Assembly: GCA_902471875.1 (NCBI GenBank)
Contig: CABRLN010000037.1
Coordinates: 1-16,884 of the forward strand
Origin: an uncultured Clostridium sp.
Lineage (GTDB): Bacteria > Bacillota > Clostridia > Oscillospirales > Acutalibacteraceae
DNA length: 16,884 bases
Direction: 5' to 3'
Shown here one piece after another: positions 6,877 through 14,569 of this stretch. The position numbers and the translations under genes were made by a program. How positions within the stretch are numbered: the first letter of the stretch is position 1; every line of letters begins with the position of its first letter. The notes under the pieces were generated by a model. It was not told the DNA's origin. It was given only the letters and a program-made list of their open reading frames with translations, and did no database searches.

Positions 6877-7806
6877 ATGGTAGAATTTTATCCTGAGGGA
6901 ATTCTCATAGAGAAGCCGGAAAACGCCAGATATTTTAAGTCAGTTACTACTCTTAACGAGGCCTTTTTCGAAGAAAAAATATTAGAGGCACGGGCTGTAA
7001 TATGCGACGCAAACCATAATTTAATTGTAGATATGGGCTGTATTAAAGGAATTATTCCTCGTGAAGAGGGTGCATTAGGTATTAAAGAAGGCAAGGTGAG
7101 AGATATTGCAATTATCTCCAGAGTAAACCGACCTGTTACCTTTGTAATTACTGACTTTGTAAGAAAAGACGACGGCTCAACAGTTGCCCTGCTGTCACGA
7201 AGCAAAGCGCAGCAGCGTTGTATGGAGCAGTACATAAATTATCTTAACAACGGTGATGTAATTGACGCACGTATTACGCATTTAGAGCCTTTTGGAGCTT
7301 TTGCAGATGTTGGCTGTGGAATTGTTTCGTTAATTCCTATTGATACAATATCTGTTTCACGAATAGACCACCCAAGGGAACGCTTTACTGTTGGTATGAA
7401 TATTAAGGCTGTGGTTAAAAATATTGAAAACGGAAGAATAAGTCTTACACATAAAGAACTGCTTGGCACTTGGGAAGAAAATGTAAATAATTTTAGCGTT
7501 GGTGAAACTGTAGCGGGTATTATACGAACAGTTGAGCAGTACGGTGCTTTTGTAGAGCTTACGCCAAATATAGCAGGTTTGGCAGAAATTAAAGACGGTA
7601 TTACACCCGGAAGTCAAGCAAGTGTATATATAAAAAATATTATACCCGAGCGTATGAAAATTAAGCTGATAATTATTGACACATTTGAACAAAAATATAA
7701 ACCTGTACCACCAAAATATTACTTTACGGGTCAGCATATGGACAGCTTTTTATACTCGCCTTCTAATTGTGAAAAGGTTATTGAAACAATTTTTAATCAG
7801 GTTTAA
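6877..7806 (+). CDS. S1 RNA-binding domain protein (S1-like, 309 aa)
   Basis: Cytosolic RNA-binding protein made of S1-type beta barrels. A divergent first unit spans about residues 28-105 (AVICDANHNLIVDMGCIKGIIP...). A clear S1 domain begins at about 125 (GDVIDARITHLEPFGAFADVG, ending ISLTHKELLG near 195). A third begins at about 207 (GETVAGIIRTVEQYGAFVEL) and ends near 268. Such short S1 proteins in Firmicutes are often annotated as 30S ribosomal protein S1 or CvfB/YitL-like regulators; the exact role is not established. The ATG at 6877 is preceded by GGGAGGA. The in-frame TTG at 6862 overlaps that ribosome binding site and is rejected. I see no terminator after it, so some transcription into rmuC is possible. 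Confidence 0.85.
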   Translation: MVEFYPEGILIEKPENARYFKSVTTLNEAFFEEKILEARAVICDANHNLIVDMGCIKGIIPREEGALGIKEGKVRDIAIISRVNRPVTFVITDFVRKDDGSTVALLSRSKAQQRCMEQYINYLNNGDVIDARITHLEPFGAFADVGCGIVSLIPIDTISVSRIDHPRERFTVGMNIKAVVKNIENGRISLTHKELLGTWEENVNNFSVGETVAGIIRTVEQYGAFVELTPNIAGLAEIKDGITPGSQASVYIKNIIPERMKIKLIIIDTFEQKYKPVPPKYYFTGQHMDSFLYSPSNCEKVIETIFNQV

Positions 7807-7912
7807 ATTTGCTTATATCTAAAAGTAACAATTATTTTGAATTTTCAGATATATCTTCATGTCTATAAATTCATTAACTGTACGTTAAACGGGACGGCTA
7901 GGCTTTAAGATA

Positions 7913-7941
7913 TTGACTTATTTTTGCTGCAACTATATACT
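7913..7941 (+). promoter_or_regulatory. Predicted promoter of rmuC
   Basis: TTGACT (7913-7918), a 17-nt spacer and TATACT (7936-7941): 5 of 6 matches in each box. The predicted start near 7948 gives a leader of about 40 nt. Confidence 0.75.
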
Positions 7942-7985
7942 TATGGTGAATATTAAACATAGCAGTAAAAATAGGAGGAAGTAAA

Positions 7986-9251
7986 ATGGAAATATTATAT
8001 GCCGTCATAATTATTATTTTAGTTGCAATTCTTGTACTGAATATTTTTCTTGTTGTAATTAATAGGAAAAAACAATGTGAATTAAACGAACATAATGATG
8101 AATTAAAAAGCTATATTGACGAACAGAACAGAAATAATCGTATAGAAATAACCGCTAATTTAACAAATTCTGTTAAAAATATGGCTGAAATTTTAGCTGA
8201 AAAGCAAGAACTTGGTGATATAGCACAAACTAAACAGCTTCAACAGCTTGAAAGCAGAATAGAAAGTTTTTCTAATTCCAACGAAATTAAACTTAACAAT
8301 ATAAGAGAAACTGTTGAAAAGCGTTTAGAATATATACAGCAGGATAATAATAAAAAATTGGATGATATGCGAACTATTGTTAATGAAAAGCTGCAAAAAA
8401 CTATAGACGAGAGAATGACACATTCTTTTGCGTTGGTAAACGAACGACTGGAACAGGTGTATAAAGGGCTTGGTGAAATGCAGAGCCTTGCTGTAGGTGT
8501 AGGTGATCTGAAAAAGGTTCTTTCAAATGTAAAAACAAGAGGTATGCTTGGTGAAATCCAACTGGGGGCTATATTAAAAGAAATACTTTCGCCTGAACAG
8601 TACGAAGAAAATATAGTAACTAAAAAAAGCACCAGAAACCCTGTTGAGTTTGCCGTTAAACTTCCAAGTGACAATAATTCTTTTGTATATTTGCCTATAG
8701 ATTCAAAATTTCCTGCTGATACCTATCAAGCCTTATTAACCGCACAAGAAAACGGCAACAAGGAAGAAATAATTACAGCTGCCAAACGTCTTGTTGCCAC
8801 AATAAAGGGCGAAGCAAAGGATATACACAAAAAATATATTGATCCACCTGCAACAACTGAATTTGCAATTATGTTTTTGTCTTGTGAGGGATTGTATGCT
8901 GAAGCTGTGAACCGTGGTTTGGTAGAGATATTGCAAAGAGAATACAAGGTGAATATTGCTGGTCCAAGCACAATGGCGGCATTGCTTAACAGCCTTCAAA
9001 TGGGATTTAAAACTTTGGCTGTGCAAAAACGCAGTACGGAGGTATGGAAGGTGCTGAACTCGGTAAAAACAGAGTTTGACAAGTTTGAAGAGGTGCTTGC
9101 ACTTACACAGCAGCGTATAACTCAGGCTAACAGTGAGCTTGATAAGCTTGTTGGTGTGCGTACAAGACAAATAAAACGCAAACTGTCAGACCTTTCTGAC
9201 ACTCAAACATTGTTGCCGGACACATCAAATAATAACTTATATGACCTATAA
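7986..9251 (+). CDS. rmuC: DNA recombination protein RmuC family
   Basis: Membrane-anchored RmuC-family protein; in Escherichia coli RmuC limits recombination at inverted repeats and carries a nuclease-like fold. One N-terminal membrane helix (about residues 3-25) is followed by a long Gln/Lys/Glu-rich coiled coil (about 30-155). The conserved RmuC core (about 165-400) includes KTRGMLGEIQLGAILKEIL, LPIDSKFPADTYQALL, YIDPPATTEFAIMFL, the PSTMAALLNSLQMGFKTLAV segment and a C-terminal helical region. The 421-aa length is normal for the family. It has AGGAGG close to the ATG and its own promoter. A GC-rich hairpin follows. DNA cleavage by this protein is inferred from the family, not seen. Confidence 0.93.
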   Translation: MEILYAVIIIILVAILVLNIFLVVINRKKQCELNEHNDELKSYIDEQNRNNRIEITANLTNSVKNMAEILAEKQELGDIAQTKQLQQLESRIESFSNSNEIKLNNIRETVEKRLEYIQQDNNKKLDDMRTIVNEKLQKTIDERMTHSFALVNERLEQVYKGLGEMQSLAVGVGDLKKVLSNVKTRGMLGEIQLGAILKEILSPEQYEENIVTKKSTRNPVEFAVKLPSDNNSFVYLPIDSKFPADTYQALLTAQENGNKEEIITAAKRLVATIKGEAKDIHKKYIDPPATTEFAIMFLSCEGLYAEAVNRGLVEILQREYKVNIAGPSTMAALLNSLQMGFKTLAVQKRSTEVWKVLNSVKTEFDKFEEVLALTQQRITQANSELDKLVGVRTRQIKRKLSDLSDTQTLLPDTSNNNLYDL

Positions 9252-9267
9252 TTTTATATGTAATAAT

Positions 9268-9306
9268 AACAGGCGACGGTTTTAAACACCGTCGCCTGTT
9301 TACTGT
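9268..9306. terminator. GC-rich hairpin terminator after rmuC
   Basis: A 13-bp perfect stem (AACAGGCGACGGT 9268-9280 with ACCGTCGCCTGTT 9288-9300) with a 7-nt loop is unusually GC-rich for this DNA. The T-run is short (TTTACTGT) on the + side and interrupted on the - side. It lies between convergent rmuC and the small membrane-protein gene, so it probably serves both. Confidence 0.75.
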
Positions 9307-9329
9307 AATAAAGTAAAATAATAAATTAA

Positions 9330-9671
9330 TTATAAAATAACAGAATAATATTTTATATAAAAAACAATCCAAAATACACTTAAAGTAAGAATGAATAATA
9401 TAGAAATGATACGATATATTATTAAGCTTTTCTTTTTCTTGAAATCTGCATTATTTTTTAAAATCCACACAATGCATATAATCATCAGCAAAATTATAAA
9501 GCATAAAGATAAACTTCCTATACCAAATCTATCCACCTCACGACCGTCACAAAATAATATGTGGTCCCAACCGATGATTTCTTCAAGATAATTATATCTT
9601 AAAGAATTATAACCGAATACAAATATAAAGTGACATAAAATCGGCAAAATAAGTTTTACAATTTTCTTCAT
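9330..9671 (-). CDS. Small membrane protein, unknown function
   Basis: Unrecognised 113-residue protein. It has three likely membrane helices: about residues 4-21 (LILPILCHFIFVFG), 53-71 (LSLCFIILLMIICIVWIL) and 84-106 (IIYRIISILFILTLSVFWIVFY). A short loop carrying charged and aromatic residues (YLEEIIGWDHILFCDGREVDRFG) lies between helices 1 and 2, and a Lys-rich segment between helices 2 and 3. The ribosome binding site is mediocre (AGGTAAG about 11 nt upstream). A good promoter lies just upstream, but no terminator separates it from ruvX, so co-transcription with pyrKD-ruvX is also possible. I have no basis for a function. Confidence 0.65.
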   Translation of the reverse strand: MKKIVKLILPILCHFIFVFGYNSLRYNYLEEIIGWDHILFCDGREVDRFGIGSLSLCFIILLMIICIVWILKNNADFKKKKSLIIYRIISILFILTLSVFWIVFYIKYYSVIL

Positions 9672-9707
9672 CTTTAATTACTTACCTAATTTCTAACTTA
9701 CTTTTAC

Positions 9708-9736
9708 ATAATATAATTTTCTATTATTTGTGTAAA
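9708..9736 (-). promoter_or_regulatory. Predicted promoter of the small membrane-protein gene
   Basis: On the - strand: TTTACA (9731-9736), a 17-nt spacer and TATTAT (9708-9713). It lies just past the ruvX stop codon. Confidence 0.5.
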
Positions 9737-9743
9737 CAACCGA

Positions 9744-10163
9744 TTATTTTGTATTTTTGCGGTAGTTTAGGTAATCTTCCAAAATTATGGTGGCTGCTAC
9801 GGTGTCAACTACTTTTTTTCTTTTTTTGCCGCGTGTATCTGTGGTGTTTAAAAAATTATGTGCTGTTATGGTAGTGCCTCGTTCGTCCTGCATTTCTACA
9901 GGTAAATTGCAAAGCTTGTTTAACTGCTGTGCAAAAGCTCTGGCGTTTTGGGCACTTTCACCTTCGGTGCCGTCCATATTTTTTGGTAAGCCTACTATAA
10001 GCATTTCTGCTTTGCGCTCCTTAGCATATTCTGCAATTTTTTCGGCCACTTTATCAAGATTTTTATTTTCAATTATACCTAAAGGCGAAGCAAGCATTTC
10101 ACTTTTGTCGCATATAGCAAGTCCTGTTCTTGCCTTGCCCAAATCAACTGCTAATATAACCAT
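9744..10163 (-). CDS. ruvX: Putative pre-16S rRNA nuclease / Holliday junction resolvase RuvX (YqgF)
   Basis: RNase H-fold nuclease of the YqgF/RuvX family, involved in 16S rRNA 5' end maturation in E. coli and also annotated as a Holliday junction resolvase. The diagnostic motifs are present: DLGKARTG (Asp7, Arg12), VGLPKNMDG (57-65), the DER segment at 93-95 and VDTVAATIIL with Asp120. The acidic triad and length (139 aa) are normal. The gene starts 7 nt after the pyrD stop, and no strong ribosome binding site is visible, so translation coupled to pyrD is likely. It is the last clear member of the pyrK-pyrD-ruvX cluster. Confidence 0.92.
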   Translation of the reverse strand: MVILAVDLGKARTGLAICDKSEMLASPLGIIENKNLDKVAEKIAEYAKERKAEMLIVGLPKNMDGTEGESAQNARAFAQQLNKLCNLPVEMQDERGTTITAHNFLNTTDTRGKKRKKVVDTVAATIILEDYLNYRKNTK

Positions 10164-10170
10164 AGTGTTG

Positions 10171-11082
10171 TTACCAAGGCTTTATAGTTTTGGTAAGCTC
10201 AGTTACCGAATTAATGCCTTTTTCATCCAAGAATTTGTTAATGCCCTTGTTTATTTTAATTGGTGCATATGGGTCCTTAAATAATACTGTGCCAATTTGC
10301 AGTGCTGTCGCACCTGCTATCATCATTTCAACTGCGTCTTGCCAGGTTGAAATGCCTCCCATACCTATTATTGGAATTTTAACAGCCTGTGCTACCTGGT
10401 AAACCATTCTAACCGCAACAGGAAATACAGCAGGGCCTGACATACCGCCTGTATTGTTTTTAATAATGGGTCTGCCTGTGTTAATATCAATACGCATACC
10501 TGTTAATGTGTTTATCATCGAAATTGCGTCAGCACCCTCAGCCTCTGCTGACTGCGCAATGGAAACAATGTCTGTAACGTTTGGCGATAGTTTAATAACA
10601 AGAGGTTTTTTGCAGTACTGTCTTACAGCCTTTGTAATTGCACCTACACTTTCACAAGAGGTACCAAACTGTACGCCTCCGCTTTTAACGTTAGGACATG
10701 AAATGTTAAGTTCTATCATATCAATATCAGTGTCTGAAAGCTTTTCTGCCATTTTACAGTAATCCTCATAGCTGTTACCTGCAATGTTGGCAATAATAAC
10801 TGTATTTTGTTTTTTAAGCCAAGGTAAATCATTTTTTATAAAATGATTTACACCCGGATTTTGAAGTCCTACAGCATTTAAAATTCCCGAAGGAGTTTCT
10901 GCGATTCTTGGTGCAGGATTTCCGGGACGAGCCTGTAATGTTATACCTTTACATGATATACCGCCAAGATTACAAAGTGGATAAAATTCGCTGTATTCTC
11001 TTCCAAATCCAAATGTACCCGATGCGGCTATAAGTGGATTACTAAATTCTACACCTGCTACATTTACTTTTAAATCTGCCAT
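10171..11082 (-). CDS. pyrD: Dihydroorotate dehydrogenase B, catalytic subunit
   Basis: FMN enzyme oxidising dihydroorotate to orotate in de novo pyrimidine synthesis, with electrons passed through PyrK to NAD+. The TIM-barrel protein of 303 aa shows NPLIAASGTFGFG near the start and the substrate segment NAVGLQNPGV. The motif ELNISCPNVK contains the catalytic Cys129. LVIKLSPNVTDI and IGMGGISTWQDA with a C-terminal AGATALQIGT phosphate-binding motif complete it. The ATG at 11082 overlaps the pyrK stop (TAATG). AGGAGG in the end of pyrK lies 10 nt upstream. An in-frame TTG at 11088 would have a spacing of only about 4 nt and gives a less family-like N-terminus. Adjacent pyrK makes this class 1B. 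Confidence 0.95.
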   Translation of the reverse strand: MADLKVNVAGVEFSNPLIAASGTFGFGREYSEFYPLCNLGGISCKGITLQARPGNPAPRIAETPSGILNAVGLQNPGVNHFIKNDLPWLKKQNTVIIANIAGNSYEDYCKMAEKLSDTDIDMIELNISCPNVKSGGVQFGTSCESVGAITKAVRQYCKKPLVIKLSPNVTDIVSIAQSAEAEGADAISMINTLTGMRIDINTGRPIIKNNTGGMSGPAVFPVAVRMVYQVAQAVKIPIIGMGGISTWQDAVEMMIAGATALQIGTVLFKDPYAPIKINKGINKFLDEKGINSVTELTKTIKPW

Positions 11083-11837
11083 TACCAAACAACCTCCTCA
11101 GCGTTATATACAGGGCCTTTTTTGCATACGTGACTGTGTTCTATATTGCCGTCTTTGTCAAGAGTTTTGCATGCACATACAAGGCATGCACCTATGCCAC
11201 AACCCATTCTTTCTTCTAATGATACCTGACAAGGCTTATTATTTTCTTTGCATATTTGCGCTAAGACTTTTAACATTGGAGTAGGACCGCAGGCACATAC
11301 CAGGTCAACGTCATTAATAATATTTTTAACGATATCTGTTGTAAAGCCGTGTATGCCGTAGCTTCCGTCATCTGTAGTAACGTAAACTTTTTCACATACC
11401 TTTTTAAAATCGTTCTCAAGTATTACGGCGTTTTTATTTCTAAAACCAAGTACGGCAACAGAATTGCTTGATTGTTTTGCACTGTACAGCATTGGCGGTA
11501 CGCCAATACCGCCACCAACAAAGGCAATTTTTTTATCCTTAGGAATTGTAAAACCATGACCTAGAGGTGCAAGAATGTCAATTTCGTCACCCACCTTAGT
11601 TTTAGATAAAATTTCTGTACCTTCACCTTTTATTTGAAAAACAATTCTAAGGGTTGTGTCAGTTGCGTCACAAATTGAAATTGGACGGCGAAGAGTTTTT
11701 CCCGGTACGGCAATATGTGCAAACTGACCTGCTTGTGCCTTGTTTGCAAGCAGTGGACATTCCATGACAAAGTCAAAAATTCCATTTGCGATTTCTTCAT
11801 TTTTAATTAATTTTGCGTTACATACATTGTACTTCAT
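11082..11837 (-). CDS. pyrK: Dihydroorotate dehydrogenase B, electron transfer subunit
   Basis: FAD and [2Fe-2S] subunit that carries electrons from PyrD to NAD+. The flavin-binding segment RRPISICD is at 50-57 and the nucleotide-binding GGGIGVPP at 108-115. A CGPTPML motif lies at 183-189. Cluster ligands are Cys213, Cys218, Cys221 and Cys238 (C-x4-C-x2-C-x16-C). The length (251 aa) is normal. AGGAGG at 11846-11851 lies 8 nt before the ATG. The 3' end overlaps pyrD by one base. The related NfnA in this window has a different cluster pattern (three Cys plus an Asp), which separates the two assignments. Confidence 0.95.
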   Translation of the reverse strand: MKYNVCNAKLIKNEEIANGIFDFVMECPLLANKAQAGQFAHIAVPGKTLRRPISICDATDTTLRIVFQIKGEGTEILSKTKVGDEIDILAPLGHGFTIPKDKKIAFVGGGIGVPPMLYSAKQSSNSVAVLGFRNKNAVILENDFKKVCEKVYVTTDDGSYGIHGFTTDIVKNIINDVDLVCACGPTPMLKVLAQICKENNKPCQVSLEERMGCGIGACLVCACKTLDKDGNIEHSHVCKKGPVYNAEEVVW

Positions 11838-11869
11838 ACATTTAACCTCCTAAGGTTTAATACAGCTAT

Positions 11870-11899
11870 AGTATAACATAAATACAAACATTTCTACAA
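11870..11899 (-). promoter_or_regulatory. Predicted promoter of pyrK-pyrD-ruvX
   Basis: On the - strand: -35 TTGTAG (11894-11899), an 18-nt spacer and extended -10 TGTTATACT (the -10 hexamer is 11870-11875). The leader is only about 25 nt, too short for a PyrR-type attenuator, so pyrimidine control of that kind is not visible. Confidence 0.65.
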
Positions 11900-11982
11900 T
11901 AAGTATATATAATTTTACACTGTATTTTTAGTAAGTAATAAATTATAAAGACCGATGTTTTTTTATTTTCAGCTTAAATATA

Positions 11983-12011
11983 TTGAATTTAAAGAAAAAA
12001 ACTGATAAGAT
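11983..12011 (+). promoter_or_regulatory. Predicted promoter of the SGNH lipoprotein gene
   Basis: TTGAAT (11983-11988), a 17-nt spacer and TAAGAT (12006-12011), with a short A-rich leader up to AGGTGA and the ATG at 12043. Confidence 0.6.
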
Positions 12012-12042
12012 ATTTTTATAATAATAAAATAGGTGAAGTTTT

Positions 12043-13500
12043 ATGAAAAAAAGGTGTGTGCTTCTTGCATTATTAATAATATGTAGCATTTTGGTTACTT
12101 CAGGATGTGATATTAAGGCTATAGCAGGTAATAAAACCTCTAGTAAAAACTCTACAGCTTTTCCTACAGAAGAGATTACAGAAAAGAAAACCTGTAAGGT
12201 ACAGCTAACTTCGTTAGACAAGCAAAATTTAACAGACAGTGTTTTATATAAAATAGATAAGCTGTCTGCGTCAGGAAGTACAAAGGTAATAACAGAAGAA
12301 TTGACAACAACTAACGGTGTTGCACAAATTGAACTTGAAAGCGGTGAATACAGAATAGCTGCAATTACAGGTGACTTTGAAGATACAATTACCATTGAAG
12401 AAGACGAAGTAGAAAAAACTGTTACAGCCGAAAATAATATCATGTACAATATTTTAAGTAAAACAGACGGTGTCTGTGTAATAGGTGACAGCATTACAAT
12501 TGGTTCAGTGTCAGGTGGATATGGTTGGTATGACGGACTTATACAAAGGTTTCCGAATATTCAATTTACAGATGTGGCTGCAACAGGTGGGCAAACCTCA
12601 GCTTCAATTTTTGATAACAGTAATGATATGTCTGTTATCAAAAACTCTAAAGCCGATACATATATCATAGCTCTTGGTATTAATGATGTTATAAATCGTG
12701 ATAAATCAAATAAAGCAACAACATACACCACAGCTGAGTATATTAAAAATCTTGAAAAGCTTGTAAGGTTTATAAATGAAAAAGACAATACTAAAGTTAA
12801 CAAATTTATTTTTATTGCTCCCTTTGAATATATAAATAGATATTCTTATGTAATGACTAAATATTTACGCCGTGATAATACTCATGAGGAATACACTATA
12901 GCTCTTTATAGCTGGTGCAATATGAATAACTATGCTTTTTCAGCACCTATGAATTATATTAAAAATACTCTTTTAAATGTTGAAAATGCAAATGATTACA
13001 GTGTAGATGATGTTCACCCGTCATTTCCGTTGGGGACGCAGCTTTATTCAGAAGGAGTTTACGAAAGTAGCGTTCTTAACAGAACAGGTACACTTAACAT
13101 AGACCAGTGCTATTTTAATGAAAAGGAAAGGGACAAAACAGAATCAAGCTATAAAACTTATCCGACTGATTATGTTCAGGCAGAGGTTTATGCAGATGTT
13201 CTTAAAGAAACCTGTTTTACAATAAAAGATTATAACACAGGAAGATATGTTGTGTTAAAGTCTAACATTGAAACCGGGCAATATCAATATGAAGAAACAA
13301 GTGATAAGCCCCACTACTATTTTTCACAGCAGTCAGATGGAAAGCTGACTGTAAGCAATATGCCTGTTGGTGGTTATACTATAAACTTTGAATACAATAA
13401 AATGGGTTATAAGGCGTACCTTGACACAGAAACTGTGTTTGTAAACGGAGGCAATATAACCACTAATGTAAGTATCTATATGAAAAACAAAATTGAATAA
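12043..13500 (+). CDS. SGNH/GDSL-hydrolase lipoprotein with flanking beta-sandwich domains
   Basis: Predicted surface lipoprotein of 485 aa with an esterase-type core. Residues 1-22 are a lipoprotein signal ending TSGC (Cys22). Residues about 48-137 form a beta-rich module (CKVQLTSLDKQNL..., SGEYRIAAITG) resembling Cna-B/prealbumin-like repeats. The SGNH core spans about 143-345: GDSI with Ser150, a Gly-containing ATGGQTS block, GIND with Asn214, and DDVHP with Asp322 and His325, so the full Ser/Gly/Asn/His set is present. The C-terminal 370-485 region is again beta-rich (CFTIKDYNTGRYV, MPVGGYTINFEY). The substrate is unknown; removing acyl groups from cell-wall or capsule glycans is a reasonable guess. 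AGGTGA lies upstream. The gene is followed by the hairpin that also forms the sigG leader. Confidence 0.85.
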   Translation: MKKRCVLLALLIICSILVTSGCDIKAIAGNKTSSKNSTAFPTEEITEKKTCKVQLTSLDKQNLTDSVLYKIDKLSASGSTKVITEELTTTNGVAQIELESGEYRIAAITGDFEDTITIEEDEVEKTVTAENNIMYNILSKTDGVCVIGDSITIGSVSGGYGWYDGLIQRFPNIQFTDVAATGGQTSASIFDNSNDMSVIKNSKADTYIIALGINDVINRDKSNKATTYTTAEYIKNLEKLVRFINEKDNTKVNKFIFIAPFEYINRYSYVMTKYLRRDNTHEEYTIALYSWCNMNNYAFSAPMNYIKNTLLNVENANDYSVDDVHPSFPLGTQLYSEGVYESSVLNRTGTLNIDQCYFNEKERDKTESSYKTYPTDYVQAEVYADVLKETCFTIKDYNTGRYVVLKSNIETGQYQYEETSDKPHYYFSQQSDGKLTVSNMPVGGYTINFEYNKMGYKAYLDTETVFVNGGNITTNVSIYMKNKIE

Positions 13501-13560
13501 CATCTTAGTAAGTGATGCAGCACTGGTATAAAATATGTCTGTATTCCTATTATGAATTAA

Positions 13561-13618
13561 ACCTCCTTACAGTGGTAATACTAAAAACAGAAATTACCAC
13601 TGCAGGGAGGTATTTTTT
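13561..13618 (+). promoter_or_regulatory. sigG leader hairpin sequestering the ribosome binding site
   Basis: The outer arm ACCTCCTT (13561-13568) pairs with AGGGAGGT (13604-13611), with one G-U pair. After an A-C mismatch, CAGTGGTAAT (13570-13579) pairs perfectly with ATTACCACTG (13593-13602), giving about 18 bp around a 13-nt loop. The 3' arm contains GGGAGG (13605-13610), the sigG ribosome binding site, 8 nt before the ATG. The stem is followed by ATTTTTT running into that ATG. The element therefore looks both like an intrinsic terminator for the upstream lipoprotein gene and like a translation-blocking leader for sigG. Confidence 0.8.
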
Positions 13619-14401
13619 ATGCAGTACAGCAAGGTGGAAATATGTGGGGTAAATACCGCAAAACTGAAGGTTTTGAAGGAAGCAGAAAAAATTGAACTGC
13701 TGACAATAATGCGTGAGGGAACACCAAATGAACGTGCTAAAGCAAGGGCAGACATGATAAACGGTAACTTAAGGTTGGTGTTAAGTGTAGTGCAGCGTTT
13801 TACTAACCGTGGCGAATGTCCTGACGATTTATTTCAGGTAGGTTGTATTGGTCTTATAAAGGCTATTGATAATTTTGACGTTACAGTTGGTGTAAAGTTT
13901 TCTACTTATGGCGTACCTATGATAATTGGTGAGCTAAGACGTTTTTTAAGGGATAATAATAGTGTAAGAGTAAGCCGAAGTATGCGTGACATCGCATATA
14001 AAGCAATGCAAATAAAAGAGCAAATGACTGCAAAAAACAATAAAGAGCCTACTATAGAAGAAATAGCAAAAGAGCTGGATATTCCTAAAGAAAATGTTGT
14101 GCTGGCACTTGAAGCCATTGTAGAGCCTGTGTCACTTTATGAGCCTGTGTTTTCTGACGGTAATGACACCATATATGTTATGGACCAGGTTGGTGATAAT
14201 AATGACGAAAAAAATTGGCTTGAAGAATTGGCATTTAAAGAGGCTATGGCGAATCTTTCAGAACGAGAAAAAAATGTGTTGGCATTAAGATTTTTTAAGG
14301 GCAAAACTCAAATGGAGGTTGCTGAAGAAATAGGCATTAGCCAAGCACAGGTGTCACGCATTGAAAAAGGTGCTTTAAACAGAATAAAAAGTGAAATGTA
14401 G
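13619..14401 (+). CDS. sigG: RNA polymerase sporulation sigma factor SigG
   Basis: Late forespore-specific sigma-70 family factor. The N-terminal KVEICGVNTAKL is the SigG hallmark. Region 2 contains NGNLRLVLSVVQRF, DDLFQVGCIGLIKAIDNFD and VKFSTYGVPMIIGELRRFLRDN. Region 3 contains VSRSMRDIAYKA and SLYEPVFSDGND. Region 4 ends with a helix-turn-helix GKTQMEVAEEIGISQAQVSRIEKG. The length of 260 aa equals that of Bacillus subtilis SigG as I recall it. The ATG at 13619 is fixed by GGGAGG at 13605-13610. sigE and spoIIGA, which precede sigG in many spore formers, are absent; an SGNH lipoprotein gene lies upstream. A convincing promoter was not found: TATAAAAT at 13527-13534 has only a poor -35. SigF dependence is expected from the family but not shown here. 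Confidence 0.96.
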   Translation: MQYSKVEICGVNTAKLKVLKEAEKIELLTIMREGTPNERAKARADMINGNLRLVLSVVQRFTNRGECPDDLFQVGCIGLIKAIDNFDVTVGVKFSTYGVPMIIGELRRFLRDNNSVRVSRSMRDIAYKAMQIKEQMTAKNNKEPTIEEIAKELDIPKENVVLALEAIVEPVSLYEPVFSDGNDTIYVMDQVGDNNDEKNWLEELAFKEAMANLSEREKNVLALRFFKGKTQMEVAEEIGISQAQVSRIEKGALNRIKSEM

Positions 14402-14538
14402 TTAGAAAAACATTTTGATGTGTCTGAATATAACCATGAACAAGAAATTTTAAGGACACGTGAGATAATTTAATTCTTTGTTGTGATATGGTATAGAGAG
14501 ATATTTTAACATTTTAGCGTTTTAGTGTGCGAAAACAC

Positions 14539-14567
14539 TTTACTATTAACTTATGTTGTGATAAAAT
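14539..14567 (+). promoter_or_regulatory. Predicted promoter of the yerC-methyltransferase-hslO group
   Basis: TTTACT (14539-14544), a 17-nt spacer and TAAAAT (14562-14567) preceded by TGA, an extended -10. The predicted start (about 14573-14575) falls inside the following hairpin. A short inverted repeat (AGTGT 14524-14528 with ACACT 14535-14539) overlaps the -35 and could be an operator. Confidence 0.55.
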
Positions 14568-14569
14568 TC

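Noticed and set aside
7880..7910. GC-rich patch between the S1 gene and rmuC, considered as a small RNA or gene remnant
   Set aside because: Too short, no stable stem, no reading frame and no promoter dedicated to it.
11838..12042. PyrR-type attenuator or riboswitch in front of pyrK
   Set aside because: The predicted pyrK leader is only about 25 nt and shows no hairpin pair.
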